This document shows, one piece after another, positions 34,198 to 46,315 of a DNA stretch of 64,000 nucleotides. A program made the position numbers and the translations under genes. The first letter of the stretch is position 1; each line of letters begins with the position of its first letter. The notes beneath the pieces are model-generated. The model was not told the DNA's origin. It did not search any database and saw nothing but the letters and a program-made list of their open reading frames with translations. The stretch comes from Ectocarpus siliculosus (taxonomy: Eukaryota; Sar; Phaeophyceae; Ectocarpales; Ectocarpaceae), in assembly GCA_000310025.1 (NCBI GenBank), contig FN649751.1, forward strand, positions 1,694,779 through 1,758,778, given 5' to 3'.

Positions 34198-37100
34198 ATG
34201 GCGCCAAAAAAGAGCAAAAAAGACAAAAAATCGGGCGAGAGCAGCAGCAGCAGCAGCCGCAAGAAGGACAAGAAACCAAAACCAGGACCGGAAGGTATAG
34301 AGCCCAAGAACAAAGGGAACAAGGCCCCCTCGAGGAAGAATAAAGCGTGGGGCAAGTCTAAGGCTAAGAACAAGGACGGCGACGACGACAACACACGGGG
34401 CGGCGGGCTCAAGCCGGTGCGCCTCAAGCTGGACGAGGAGGGGCGAGACGCGATTCTCGACATCCTGCACAAGCTGCACGTTGCAGGCGCGGAGGACAGT
34501 GCCGAGGACGAAACCGACGGTAGCGATAAAGACAGCGAGGAAGACGACGAAGACGAAGAGGAAGCTGGTGGTAGCGGCGACAGCGAGGAGGGCAGTGAGG
34601 GTGGGTCAGACGCAGATGTTGAGATCGACGACAGGCAAGACCACGGTGACTTCGAATACGATGGAAGCTTCGGAGACATGGCGAACCTCATGTCCGGGTT
34701 GGTCGTAAACGACTCGGCACCCGCAGAATCAGCAGTCTTTATGGAGGCCAGCAAGTCGTCAGCAGGCAACAGCCTTCCGATGCCAGGGGCTACTAAAGAG
34801 CGCCAGCAGCAGCAGGAGCAAGTGAAGAACCCACTCCTCGGGGGTAGCGGCGGGACCAGCAGCGGCAGCGGCAGCGCGAGCAAACGCGCCGCTCGGAGCA
34901 ACGTCACGCGTGAGAAGCTCCTTGCTTCCATGGTCCAGGAAGACCGCAAGACCTCCAAGCAGGCGCCACGGGAGGCCGGTGGGGTGTCATCGGCAGCGAT
35001 CCACGCGGCGTCTACGGTAGGAGGCGGCCCGGTCAGTGGGGCGGTGGCCCGCGGGTATCAACGCCCGGACCCGCCGGGGGCGGGGAAAGGGAACGACAAG
35101 GTTCGCCTGGAGGTGTGCGGCGAGAGCAAGAAGACCGGCGCGCCGGACTTGAACGGAAAGAAGGCGAGGAGTGTGTCGACGCGTGGAGCAGAACTTGCAT
35201 GCCGTTCTTTGTGGTGGCCCTCCGTGCATCTCGGTTGTAGGTGTGGGCGTCTGTTGGCTGTCGCTGTTGTCTACTCCCACGGCTTGAGTGATCTGCTTTT
35301 GTGCGGTTGTTTCGCGGAGCGCGGGTTGTCGTCTGCTCCTTTGGTGCAACACCAGCGCAACATTGCCCCGGCTACCGGTATCGGCGGCTGGGTGGGGCGT
35401 TTGGACGAACCTTGATGCGGGCACAACACAACGGGCGATGCCCCCGAGCTCAGGTTCGATGCCCGCATTGCCAATCTCTCCGCGCAGATTCTAGTTTTCG
35501 ACCGCAAGGAGCCTCTTCTGGGCTTCCTCAACACCTGCCGAGGGAAGCTGCACATCAAGAAGAAGGCCAAGGGCGCGGCGCTTGTTGAGGGCGAGGAGGT
35601 GAGCAGGCCGTGCAATAACAAGACACCCTTAACGCTGCTTGTCTTCAGCTGAATGAATGAGGAGGGTGATCATGCTGATTGATTTCGTATTGCAGCCCGT
35701 CGTTTCTCATCTTGTTGGGGGGTAATTTCATGTCGCTCTAGCGCGTGCTGCCTCAATCACTTGGGATTGGGTGGGCTTGCGCCGGTCCCGGATGGGTCCG
35801 TGGAATTGTCCCGCTGCCGGTGGGAAAGCGGCACCTTAGATTCACCAGTGTTCTTCTTTGCAAACCTTGAAAACGCTGACTGGATGCAAGATTGAGCGCC
35901 CGCCTGTTCTCTCGTTTCAAGAGCACAGCAGTAGTAGTCCCGGTATAATGCCGGTGGATCCAGCCGATTTTCACCGGCATTATAGCGGGCAGCCGGCATT
36001 ATTCAGAATATGAAACAACTTGAATGTCCCATCTGTGCTTGACGATTTCACGTGCGTTGTGCCGGGCGACCGGCATTATACCGGGACCACTGCCGCAGTA
36101 CATTCTTCGCCGGTTACCTCAACCCATCCTGCCTGAGTCTTTTCGGTAAACTCTTGCTCCCCATTCAACACGCCAGGTGGTGGACTGGCTGTCCGATCTC
36201 TCCTGGGTTCCCAACGGCGCGGTCGTCTTGATCTCTTGTACCAGTGGGGCTGGTGGGACAAAAGAGAAGGCTCCGGTGGCGACGGCTGCGGCGTCCTCAG
36301 CCTCTGCGGAAGGCGTCAAGGCCGCCAGCGGTAGCGGTAGCGGTAGCAGCAAACACGACGGCGGCGAGATTTCGGCCGCGCCGCCTGAGGCGGGCGGAGA
36401 GGGGGAACGGCAGACCGAGGAAGACGACGAGGAGGCAGTGGCTCTGGCCGCACTCGGCCGGATCAGGGAGACGTACAGGGCGCGGGCGAGGGAGCGGCAG
36501 TCGGGGGCTGCGGGGCACGCGAGGGGCGGCGACGTCTCCGACAAGGAAGCAGGGAAGCGCATGATGGACAAGAGGCGCGAGGTGGAAAGCACGGCGCAGT
36601 CGAGGCAGGCGAGCTTTTTCTGCGCGTTGTCGTTTTTTTTACTGGGAGTTCAAACGGCATCCTGAAAAGCTCCATCGTACCACACGTGATTGTATTGCAC
36701 CTCCCGATCCCGTTATGCGTGTTTGTGACTGCGGTCGTATCGGCTAAAGAGGTTGAGCAAGCGTTTTTTTGCCTCACTTCTGCGGGTGCCTTCCATCAGA
36801 TGCTTCACTTTGCAGCGCTTGGAATTTCTCTTTGGCAATGCTCGAATGAATGAACGGTGTGTTCTACAACGTCACGCTCGGTACGTGCACTTCCTTCGTT
36901 TCTCTCTCTGTTTTTTTCTTTTGTGTGTTTCGCCCGTCACAGATGATGGCGCAGAGACGGAACCTTCCGGCCTATCTGCAACGAGAGGATATCGTGAAAA
37001 CCATCCGCGACAACCAGGTACGACACTGGATGCCAACATGGGAGGTTGGCCCACCTGCTCAAGTGACACCACCAGCAAAAGGAGCACAAGTAGTATGTTA

Positions 37101-40100
37101 TGCGCGCGCGGCAGAGTCGTTGCAGCACTGCGGCTGGTGTTGGTTCCCTTTCAACTGCTGTTGCTCCCGCTGGTCCTCTTGTATGCGTACGCGCTTGTGG
37201 CTCAGCCTCGTGCGTGTTGGCGTACCGGGCTAGCGGCAGGCAGGGCGTACCCTGCGCCCGTCGCGAGGACCTTTTTGGTCTAACTCTACATTCTTCTCAT
37301 CGATCAATTCCGCTCCCACGCCACCTTCCACGCTTTTTCTGTACATTCTCCTCATTGATCCAATGCACTTTCGCCCTAGCTGCGTTCCACCACCATCCCC
37401 TGGTGTTGTACACGTATCGTGGTGACGTTTAGGTGGTGGTCCTGAGCGGTGAGACCGGGTGCGGAAAGACGACGCAGGTGCCCCAGTTCGTGCTGGACGA
37501 CCTCATCGACCAGGGCGAGGGCGGCAAGTGCAACATCATCTGCACGCAGCCGCGGAGGATCAGCGCCGTCGGAGTCGCCGACAGGGTGGCGTCGGAAAGG
37601 TGAGAGCGGGAGGGGGATCGTGGCCGCTTGTTGATCTGCAGGTAGAGGCTGTCGGCGAGGTCTTTGTGTTTGTTGTACGGAAATGAAATGCTTGTGAGGA
37701 TTGATGTGCCATTTTGCACGCGGGGGGGGCTGGCCCCCGACTCTGGCGACCCTAGCGTCGGCCGTGTCCAGCGAACCGCGCAGTCCTTGGGTCTTTCTTA
37801 AGTTTGGTCTCTCCTGTGGCAAGGGCTGCCCACCGCTCAACCTCTGTGTTGTTTGTCTATCTTACTTCCCGCCATCGTTTACGGAAAACCGGGCCAACAT
37901 GTTCGAGGGCTTTTCCTCTCCCCCCCAAGGAACGATTGGCCATCGGTGATCGGTACTTTGGGAACAATGCTCCGTCCTCTCGAGGCCGCGTGGTCAATGG
38001 TCTAACCGCTAATGCATGCAAAACATAAGAGTATGCCCTCCCCCCCCCCCCCATCCCTGTCGTGCGAAGACCGTGTTCATGTAGTCGCGGAATGTCGGCT
38101 GTACAATAAGGAGAGGGAAGTGTACATTACTGAGCTGGAAAAAATACAAGGGACGTACAGGGAGATGTTTGAGGCATGGAATAGAGAAGAGAGGACGGTA
38201 GCTGTACTGGGGAGTAGCAAGTGGTTTGAAAAGGCGGGAAGGAATATCGTTAGGATGGACAGACTAGGGAAGACATTTTTGAGCCACCTTTGGCAAAGTA
38301 GGAAGGACCGATTGGCCATCGGTGATCGGTCCTGTGGGAACAATTCTCCGTCCTAGGACTCGTGGTCAATGGTCTAACCGCTAAGGCATGCAAAACATAA
38401 GAGTACGCCCGACAACACGGCTACTGTACAACTATGTTTTTGTTAGGTGTGAGAGGGTGGGGGGCACGGTGGGGTACCAGATCCGGCTGGACTCGCGGGT
38501 AGGACCGTCCACTCGGCTGACGTTCTGCACCACCGGCATCCTCCTCCGCCGCTTGACGTCCGACGACACGCTGGCGGGTGTGTCTCACGTCATGGTCGAC
38601 GAGGCGAGTGGGGTGGAGTGCGATGGCTTTTTTAATACGCAAGACGAGGCGGGTCGTTTGTGGCCTCCGAGGTCTTCCAAGAGTCGGGGAAGGTAGACAC
38701 AGGCAGGCAGTTTGTGCCTTCCGCGGCGTACTGTACCCAAGCAGTTCGGTGAAGTATGTGGGCGGGGGGACCATGCATGGAGAACTCCCGGTGTTCCCTT
38801 GCGTCGCAGGTAGCAGCATTTTGTGTCTTCCGTGTCGAGCTCGACGAGCACTTGCTCGAAATGCGTGGGTAGGAGGGTCATGGAGCCCCGGGTGTTATCT
38901 TGCGTTGCGGATTGTGACTGTTGACCTCGTCGTTTGGCTTGCACCTGTGTCGTCCGTCGGGCGGGCGAACTTTCTTGGTTTTTTTGTCTTTGTCTTCAGG
39001 TGCACGAGCGAGACCTACAGACAGACTTCCTCTTGGTGATATTGAGAGATCTTCTGCCCAAGAGACCCGACCTCCGCGTGGTGCTCATGAGTGCTACGCT
39101 TCAGGCAAGGATGGGCAGGCTGGTGTTGTACATCGTCGGCTGTACAGGGTAGTCCCGAGAAGATGTGTTTTCCTGCAACGCGTGAGCTCCAACGTCGGGC
39201 AATTGTCCAATTTCTGTTTTTTTTTCCGTCGATACAGCCACTTTAGCAACAGAGTTGCCGTAATTACCCCCGGTAGGCGCAGGTCTGAAACTTTGGAAGG
39301 TCGCCCTTCGTCTGACCGAGGTCTTGCCCGCGTGAGGGAGCTGTACCGCGTATGAAATGCATTGACTGTACGTTTCGTGACTCTATTCCCCGCGGTCTCG
39401 CACGATATTTTTTTGCCGTCCAACGGTTTACGTCTGTCCGTGCTCTCCTGCTGTGTGTTCTTTGTTCGATCCGGTGACGATGACAGGCTGATCTTTTCAC
39501 TAAGTACTTCCACGACTGTCCGGCAATCACCGTCCCTGGCCGTACCTTCCCGGTCGAGGTGCGAATTGCTTGCATCCGAGAGAGACATGTGCATACGAGG
39601 TGGATGAAACAACAGCAAAAAGACGGGGTGCTGTCAGAGCTTGTTTGCTTGGCAGGGTCTAGAAGCCAAATCCTAGGCGCTTTAGTTCGCTCGCTGTCCG
39701 CGAGGTTAGAAACGTGCCCCACCTCTGCCTCATTTTTCTCCGCATCGTCCCCACCGCCTCACTCCGTTGTCCTCCCGACCGACCAGGTCACTTACATGGA
39801 CGAGGTCAACCGGCTTGTCCGGGGTACGAGGACCCCGGCAATCATGCCCCGAGTTTCCTCCGGCGCGGGAGTAGTTGGCGGCCGGGGTCATGGCCGTGGG
39901 GTCGGCGGCGCGCTGGCGGATCCCAGGGGAAGGGGGCCGGGCGGGAGAGGGCAAGCGACGGCTGCAGCGGCGGCGAAAGGGAAGGGGAGTGAGGCAGACG
40001 ATGGCGAGACTCCGGCGGCGTACGATCCGCTCACGGGAGAACCGTTGGAGTTGGGCGAGGACGACGGCGCGACGTCTGCCGCCGCCGCCGCTTCCGCGAT

Positions 40101-43100
40101 GGTGTCCCCGAAATGCGAGGACAAGGTGGACTATGATGTCATGGTGGACCTGGTGGACCACATCATGAGAACAGAGGGGGACGGGGGCAGCAGGGGAAGC
40201 GAAGGGGGTAGAGGGGGTAGTCAGAATATTTTCAGCAACAGAAATTCGCGTGGCGGCGGCGGCGGCGGCGGCGGCGGAAGGGGGCGTGATGATCGGCAAC
40301 GGGGGGGTGTCGGTGGGTCGGGCAGCAGCGGGGGCTGGTCTCGAGGTGGAGGAGGCCGGGGCAAACAAGGAGCCGGAGGAAACAGCGGCGAAACCGAGCC
40401 CCTGGGGGCTATCTTGATTTTCTTGCCGGGGTTCGCCGAGATCGATCAGCTGGTGAAGGCGCTGCAGAGACACCCAAGGATCGGCCGGGGGGCGCGGGTG
40501 TTCCCCTTGCACTCGTCGCTGCCTTCGAACCAGCAGAAGTCGATCTTCCAGCGCATGCCTGCCGGCGTCCGGAAGATCGTGGTTTCCACCAACATCGCTG
40601 AGACGTCGGTGAGGAGTCCCGACCCAACCCGGGCTGTTGCGACAACGCCTCCTTTTGTGCCATTTCGGTTATGCATCCGTATCGTTGCCAGACACCATGT
40701 TGCACTAGCCTACCACTGCACCACGTTGCGCTGGTCTACCACTGCTGCTGCTGCTGCTGCTGCGTTGCCTGCGTTTAGTTTGATGCGTTGTGAAGCGGAG
40801 GACACTGCTGCGTTTCGCACGTGTCTGGCACACGATATTTCGGTGGTGTGTCGCACGCCAGAACTGCCTGATGTTGCGGGCTTGCCGGGAAGCGTGAACC
40901 AACCGTCGTTTCCCGTGCATGGCCGCTTCATTTTACGGACGCACTACTAATGTCAACACATGCGCTATTTTTCATTTAGTCAACCCTGCTCAGGTTGATG
41001 ACCCCGTAGTCTCGGTTGCGATGAATCCACGTCGCCCCGTCGCTGTGAGCTGAGCCTCATCCAAAGCTGGCGCCGGCGTGCTGCTCTCGCTGCTGCCCTT
41101 TCTTTCCGCGTTTTTTTTTTTGTTTTGTTTCAACCGCGACGGCGACCCATTACGGCAGGTGACGATCGATGACTGCACGCACGTGATTGACGCGGGCCGG
41201 GTGCGAGAGATGCGCTACGACCCCTTGACCCGCATGTCGTGCCTGGTGGAGGTCTGGATATCCAAGGTCGGAGCACGACTAGACCCCTTGAAATACATGC
41301 AATCGTACCGTCGCCGTTATTTTCTTCGAAACCCCGTGGTGCTTGGAGGGGCGAAATGAGAGTAAAACTCCGGTCGCATCCGGCACGACGTTAGATGCAG
41401 CTCGGTCGACACGTCGACTAAATAGTGCTGCGACGCTTAGATACTCAGCACACTGCTCTGTCCGTTCTCGTACGATACGCTTTTTCTAAACTTCCTTTTT
41501 TTGTGTCGTACGGGTGAACGCTGGCAGGCCAGCGGTAGCCAGCGGGCGGGGCGAGCCGGGCGTGTGCGGGCCGGGAAGTGCTGGCGGCTCTACCCCGAGG
41601 CGTTCCACCAAAGCTACATGCCGACGCACACGCTGGCGGAGATGCTGCGGACCCCGCTCGAAGAACTGGTGCTGCAGGTAGGGGTAGCAAATAGTGGTGG
41701 TAGGGGGGGGGGGAGTGCCATGCCGAGTGTGCAGCAATGTGTGATGCCTTTGCGCTGCGTCTCCCTGTTGTGCCCTTGGTGGTCGTTCGTTGTCCTGGGC
41801 AAGGCCAAGGATGGCAGTGAGAGCGCCTGTCGTGGCTACCGCCAACCCTCACACCGGTAGTTCGTAGGGCTGTTCTTTCTAGTCCGATTCGTGCACACAC
41901 CTGTTTTTTTATGATACCGGGGGCCATACAACTACAAACAGCAAGTGGAGTACCTCAAGCTCAGTGATGCGTGGCGGGGTTCTGCCCAGGGTTGACCCCC
42001 CTCCCCGTTTTCACCTGAACGTCCCTGTCACGTGACGCTCTTTGCACGACGCTTCTGTCCGTGCAGGTGCTTCTGCTCGAGCTTGGCTCTCCGGCCGAGT
42101 TCTTGGACAGGGCGGTCGAACCGCCTCCGCCCAAGATGTTGCGCGCGGCGTTGCGCAACCTCGACGACCTTCAGGTGGGGCAGTGTTGCTGTTGGTTGCA
42201 TGGCGTACCGTCATTTCTTGTTCTCTGCCCCTGACGGGGCTGCTGAACCCACTCCGAAGAGTGCACCTTCAAACTCGTCCAGTAACCTAGCGCGTGGGCC
42301 CTCCCCGCTGGCGACGTTGTACCTCACCCTCCGCGTTGGATGCCGCATGTCTTTGATCTATCAGTTGTTCTGAGTCTCTACAACCTCCGTCTTTTTCTAT
42401 CTCTGCTCTCCGCCCCCTCTCGCAGGCCATTATCATCTCCAACAGTACGCCTATCCTCACCCCGCTCGGGTACCACCTGGCCCACCTCCCCATGGATGCG
42501 TGCGTGGGCAAGCTTCTGCTCATTGCGGCAATCCTACAGTGCCTGGACCCAATCCTTACCATTGCGGCTGCGCTGGTAAGTGTGGAACTGAGATTTTGAC
42601 CCGGGTTTCTGTCGTGAGGAATGCGCTGCGTCGTGTTGGTTTTATCCGGGGTTGGGGTTCTCGTGTGTGTGTGCGCGGACCTGAGCCCTCGAGACAACGC
42701 GGGCCGATGTCTCGAACACCCACTACCACGGAATAGAACAGCTGCACGCACGCGTCACGGTGTGTGCTCTGCCAACTTATCGCTCCTCTGCCTCGTTTCG
42801 GCCCGACTAGTGTGTTCCTTCTCTTTTCATGTAAGTTAGCCGCGTTCTCAAAGTTCCTGCCACAAAATTCACGACATACTTTTGGCGTCACTTGGTGTCT
42901 ACGGTACGACTACTCTCGTTAACCAGGCTTTCGTTTCCCGACGGTTGAAGTTTGTTTATTAAGTTCCGATCCGTGAATCCTCCCTCCTGGGGCCATGGCT
43001 GCGACGGGCCAACTCGCCCGCTCGTTGACCGACACGACGTTCCCGGCGAAAAATCGTACGGCAGAGCGACAAGGCACCGTTCCAGCGACCGTTCGGAGAG

Positions 43101-46100
43101 CAGGCTAGGGCGGACAAGGCGCGGCAGGGGTTCGCGCAAGGCAAGAGCGACCACCTCGCCATCGTGGAAGCGTTCGGTGCCTGGAGAAACAAGGTATTTT
43201 GTACCGCCGCTTGTTGGTGCTGGCGTGTTTTGTGGTTTTGTTATCGGTGCGGCAGCAACGCTGCATTTGTTTGTTGAGCGTGGTTCAGATGTGTCGTGCG
43301 TAGTACTTCGTATGTAGCTGTTTTTTCGTTGCTTTTGTTCTACACTGTCGCACGGAACCGCGATGCGTGCAAGATCAGCGTTGTGGTGATTGAATGCCAA
43401 GGGGGCGGGAGGATGACCGCGGTGGGGATCGGCGGCACGGCGCTCAGCGAACAGACGCGGCGGAATCCTACATCAAGGGAGGCTTAAACTGGGAGTCACC
43501 TGCATCCGCCACGCGTATCTACCACTAGCCCATGATCTAGGCCTTCATTCTCGACCGACAGCACGGATTCCCCAGGACACCATTTGCACGCTCCTCCAGC
43601 TGGTAGGTTGCATTAACGGTAGGATAATCTCGGTGTTTGTCCGAGGTCGAGCGGAAAAATAAAATGAAACCGAGGAGGCTACGCCGCTCGCTCGCCACCG
43701 CCAGGCTTGTCCTATAGAGCCAGGTGTAGCTGCTACGCGCACGGCACCGTTCATGCTCCCTTCGAGTCCCCGACCCTGCGCACCTTCCCCTCACGGGCGC
43801 TCTTTTTACGGCAGCGCCGCACGAGCTCCTACGACGAAGTGCGCAGGTGGTGCCGCGAGAAGTTCCTCTCGCAGCCGACCTTGGAGAGGCTGGATAACCT
43901 GCGCGAGCAGTTCCGGCAGCAGCTTGCCGAGGTCGGGTTTGCTTCGTCCGCGGTGCCGAGCAGTCGGGCGGCAGGGCGGGACGCGGCGGCGGCGGCTGCT
44001 GGCGGCCGCGGCAGCGGCAGCGGCCGCTGGAGGCACGGAGGTGAAGGAGAGGTCCCGGTGGCAACGGCATGGGAAGGGGGAGGTGACGGCGGCGGCGGCG
44101 GCGGGAGCGGCCCCGGGCTGCAAGACCCGGACCTGAACTCGGGGAACACGGCGTTGGTTCAGAGCGTCCTCGTCGCCGGTCTGTACCCTCACGTGGCCGC
44201 GTTCGTCCGACCAGACCGGCACAGCAGGACACCACGGCAGGTGAGAGGTAGTGAAACGCGCGCATCTTGACCAAGTTTTTTAATTGTGGTTGGTGTGGTG
44301 TGGTGTACACATGATGCCACAGAGCGAAACGGCGTCGGGGCGGTTGCGTGGGTAGCACTCTCGGAAGCTCAGCAAAAGTGTGAGGTCCACGTTGCGCGCT
44401 GTCGTCTGTCGGGCACGGCGTGGACTAACTAGAGGTATTGTACGGATAGTGAGTCTAGTATGGGGTATACATGTATCTTGTCCTGCTTGAAGCAAGCCTT
44501 GCCGATCAGATCATGTCACCGGTCGACTTCGTCTCGGAAGAAAAACGCCTCGCCTGTCCTGTGTGATGACGTTCATCGATGTCTCCGCAAGCGTAGGCGG
44601 GATGACTGTTCCTCTCTTGACAACTGACGAAAATGCCCACAGTCACACCAACCTACGTTTCACTGCCAGATCAAGAAGGGTCACTTCGTCACCCGCGACG
44701 ACTCGGAGCCGGTTTTCATGCACCCCAGCTCGGTCAACCACGAGCGATTTGCAAGCGCCGCCGAATCAGGACGCCAGGTGCGACGGCGACGTGTTCGTGT
44801 GGGCGGTGGTGGTGATTTGTTGTTTTTGCTATAGTAGAGTTTTTTGTTCACATACACTTCAAGAGTTGCTTCCGACCCTGCTCTGATTGTAGTTTCCGAG
44901 GGGGTTGAGTTGTGCCGAGAGAATAAGTACGATTCGTGCGTGTAGCTTGTGCTCTTGGCGCGAGAACACAACGTTGTCAATCGTTGGGTGTATGCCGTGC
45001 AGGGCGGGCAGATGAATTCGGCCTTCGTCCATATCCGTTCTTGCACATAATAATAGTACATGCATACAGGTCCTTCGACAAGTCGATTGAATGGACAGCA
45101 TAATTTTTTCAGCGTGTAGCTGTTGAAAACTCTTTTTTTAATTTGGGCTCCAGGCCGTTGCCAGAAATTGGAGCACGGTTCTACGTAAAGCGGTCTTTTG
45201 CTGAACACTTGGCGATCACAGCCACTTTCAAGTGCAGGACAGAAAAGTTCCGCAAGCATCCTCTGGCAAGAAAGCAAAACCTACCACTTTTTTTTTTGCT
45301 TGCCTGTCCCGGAATCTTACCTGTGGATGGATTTGTTGTGTGTTTGTAAGAAACATATGAAAGCCTCCGCACTGGGAAATGTATGTTTTACTTACCATGG
45401 TTGTTTACGAACGGCGCTTTATGTCCCGGCGTGCACTTCTCATCGTCGCCATCTACCCTATACCACACGCCTTGCCTCCTTCCTTGCCGCCGCAGGTCTG
45501 GGTAGTGTATCACAGCAAGATGAAGACCAAGCAGGTATACCTTCACGACTCCACGTACGCAACGCCGTTCAGCTTGATGCTTTGGGGCGCACGGGTTCGG
45601 CACGAGCGGCCGCTTGGACACAAGAAGAAGGAGGCTGTCGAGGTGGTCATTGGTGAGACAAACAAGCCTAAGATAGTTGGTGGCCCCACGCCAGAAATAT
45701 TCGTCGTTGTGGGCTAGTGAAGTGTTCACTGCGAGTCTTTTCGACTGTCATTTTGTTTGTGCGTTCTATTTGTTGAGTTGGCTTTTTCTATCACGGGCTT
45801 TGCCTTGAAGTACACTGAGGAGGAGGTACTAAAGTGGGCAGAGGCCATGGCGCTTTTAGGATGAACACAACACGCACTACAACAAAAGAACGACTACGGT
45901 CAAGGTGAAAACTGCCCCCCCCCTCACACGCCTGTTTTGCCGAGACCCTCGTTGCCTCTCGGCTCACGTGCAGGGCTTGTAATTCCGTCAGTGTGCAGTA
46001 ATGTCTCAAAAAAGCACGCGAAGACACTGATGTCTCTTCTCCCTGACACCCCGGCCCCCCTTGTGTTCGTCGTTTGCCTGCGAACACGCACCCTGAAATG

Positions 46101-46315
46101 CATGCGTTATCCTTGCGATGTCAACAGACCGATGGCTGCGGTTCCGGATGACGGAGAACACGGCGGTGGCATTCAAGGCGATGCGGCGGGAGCTGAGCAA
46201 CCTTCTCGTGCGCAAGATCGAGGCGCCTTTCATGCCCACGGGGGAGTTGTCAAACATGCTCGTGTCTTGCCTCGGGCGACTGCTGGACATCGAAGCCAGA
46301 AACCCGTACAACTGA
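34198..46315 (+). CDS. DExH-box RNA helicase, DHX57/DHX29/DHX36 group
   Basis: About 1,460-1,500 residues in 18 exons. Exon 1 runs from ATG 34198 (GCCATGG context; ATG 34153 is in frame but weaker) to about 35112 (donor unsure). The others are 35488-35598, 36177-36608, 36943-37017, 37433-37599, 38447-38603, 39000-39104, 39487-39558, 39787-40608, 41159-41266, 41528-41677, 42067-42174, 42426-42575, 43065-43193, 43815-44240, 44670-44777, 45496-45652 and 46128-46315. From 35488 on, phases agree at every junction. Motifs: [10 protein letters not shown] (I), TQPRRISA (Ia), DEVHERDL (II, split by an intron), MSATLQ (III), [12 protein letters not shown] (IV), STNIAETS (V), QRAGRAGR (VI). HA2 and OB-fold regions follow. 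The family uses ATP to remodel RNA or RNP, including in translation. The N-terminus is Lys-rich then acidic. About 190 Gly/Ala-rich residues sit before motif IV. Three introns appear to start with GC. Confidence 0.92.
35938..36086. mobile_element. MITE with perfect 17-bp terminal inverted repeats
   Basis: TCCCGGTATAATGCCGG at 35938-35954 is the exact reverse complement of 36070-36086. The 149-bp element lies in the second intron of the helicase gene. An inner repeat of CCGGCATTATA near 35973-35999 makes further hairpins. There is no coding capacity. Flanking duplications are not clear. Confidence 0.8.
37937..38410 (+). mobile_element. Non-LTR retrotransposon (LINE) 3' fragment between direct repeats
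   Basis: About 100 bp (GATTGGCCATCGGTGATCGG, then CGTGGTCAATGGTCTAACCG, then GCATGCAAAACATAAGAGTA) occurs at 37937-38036 and again at 38309-38410. Between them an open frame encodes [19 protein letters not shown], similar to the His/Cys motif that closes many LINE reverse-transcriptase proteins (ExxxHxxxxCxxYxxxR). The repeated part would be the LINE 3' tail, present once on its own and once behind the coding end. TGGTCTAACCG also fits a polymerase III A box, so a SINE sharing the tail is possible. It lies in a helicase intron. Confidence 0.5.
40741..40765. repeat. CTG microsatellite in a helicase intron
   Basis: A run of about eight CTG triplets. Similar runs lie near 1655, 2950 and 7083; all are outside the well-supported exons. 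Confidence 0.7.

Noticed and set aside
34191-34958. 255-codon Ser/Leu-rich minus-strand frame
   Set aside because: Shadow of the Lys/Glu/Asp-rich first exon of the helicase.
43537-44358. 273-codon minus-strand Arg/Pro-rich frame
   Set aside because: Antisense to the well-phased helicase exon 43815-44240.
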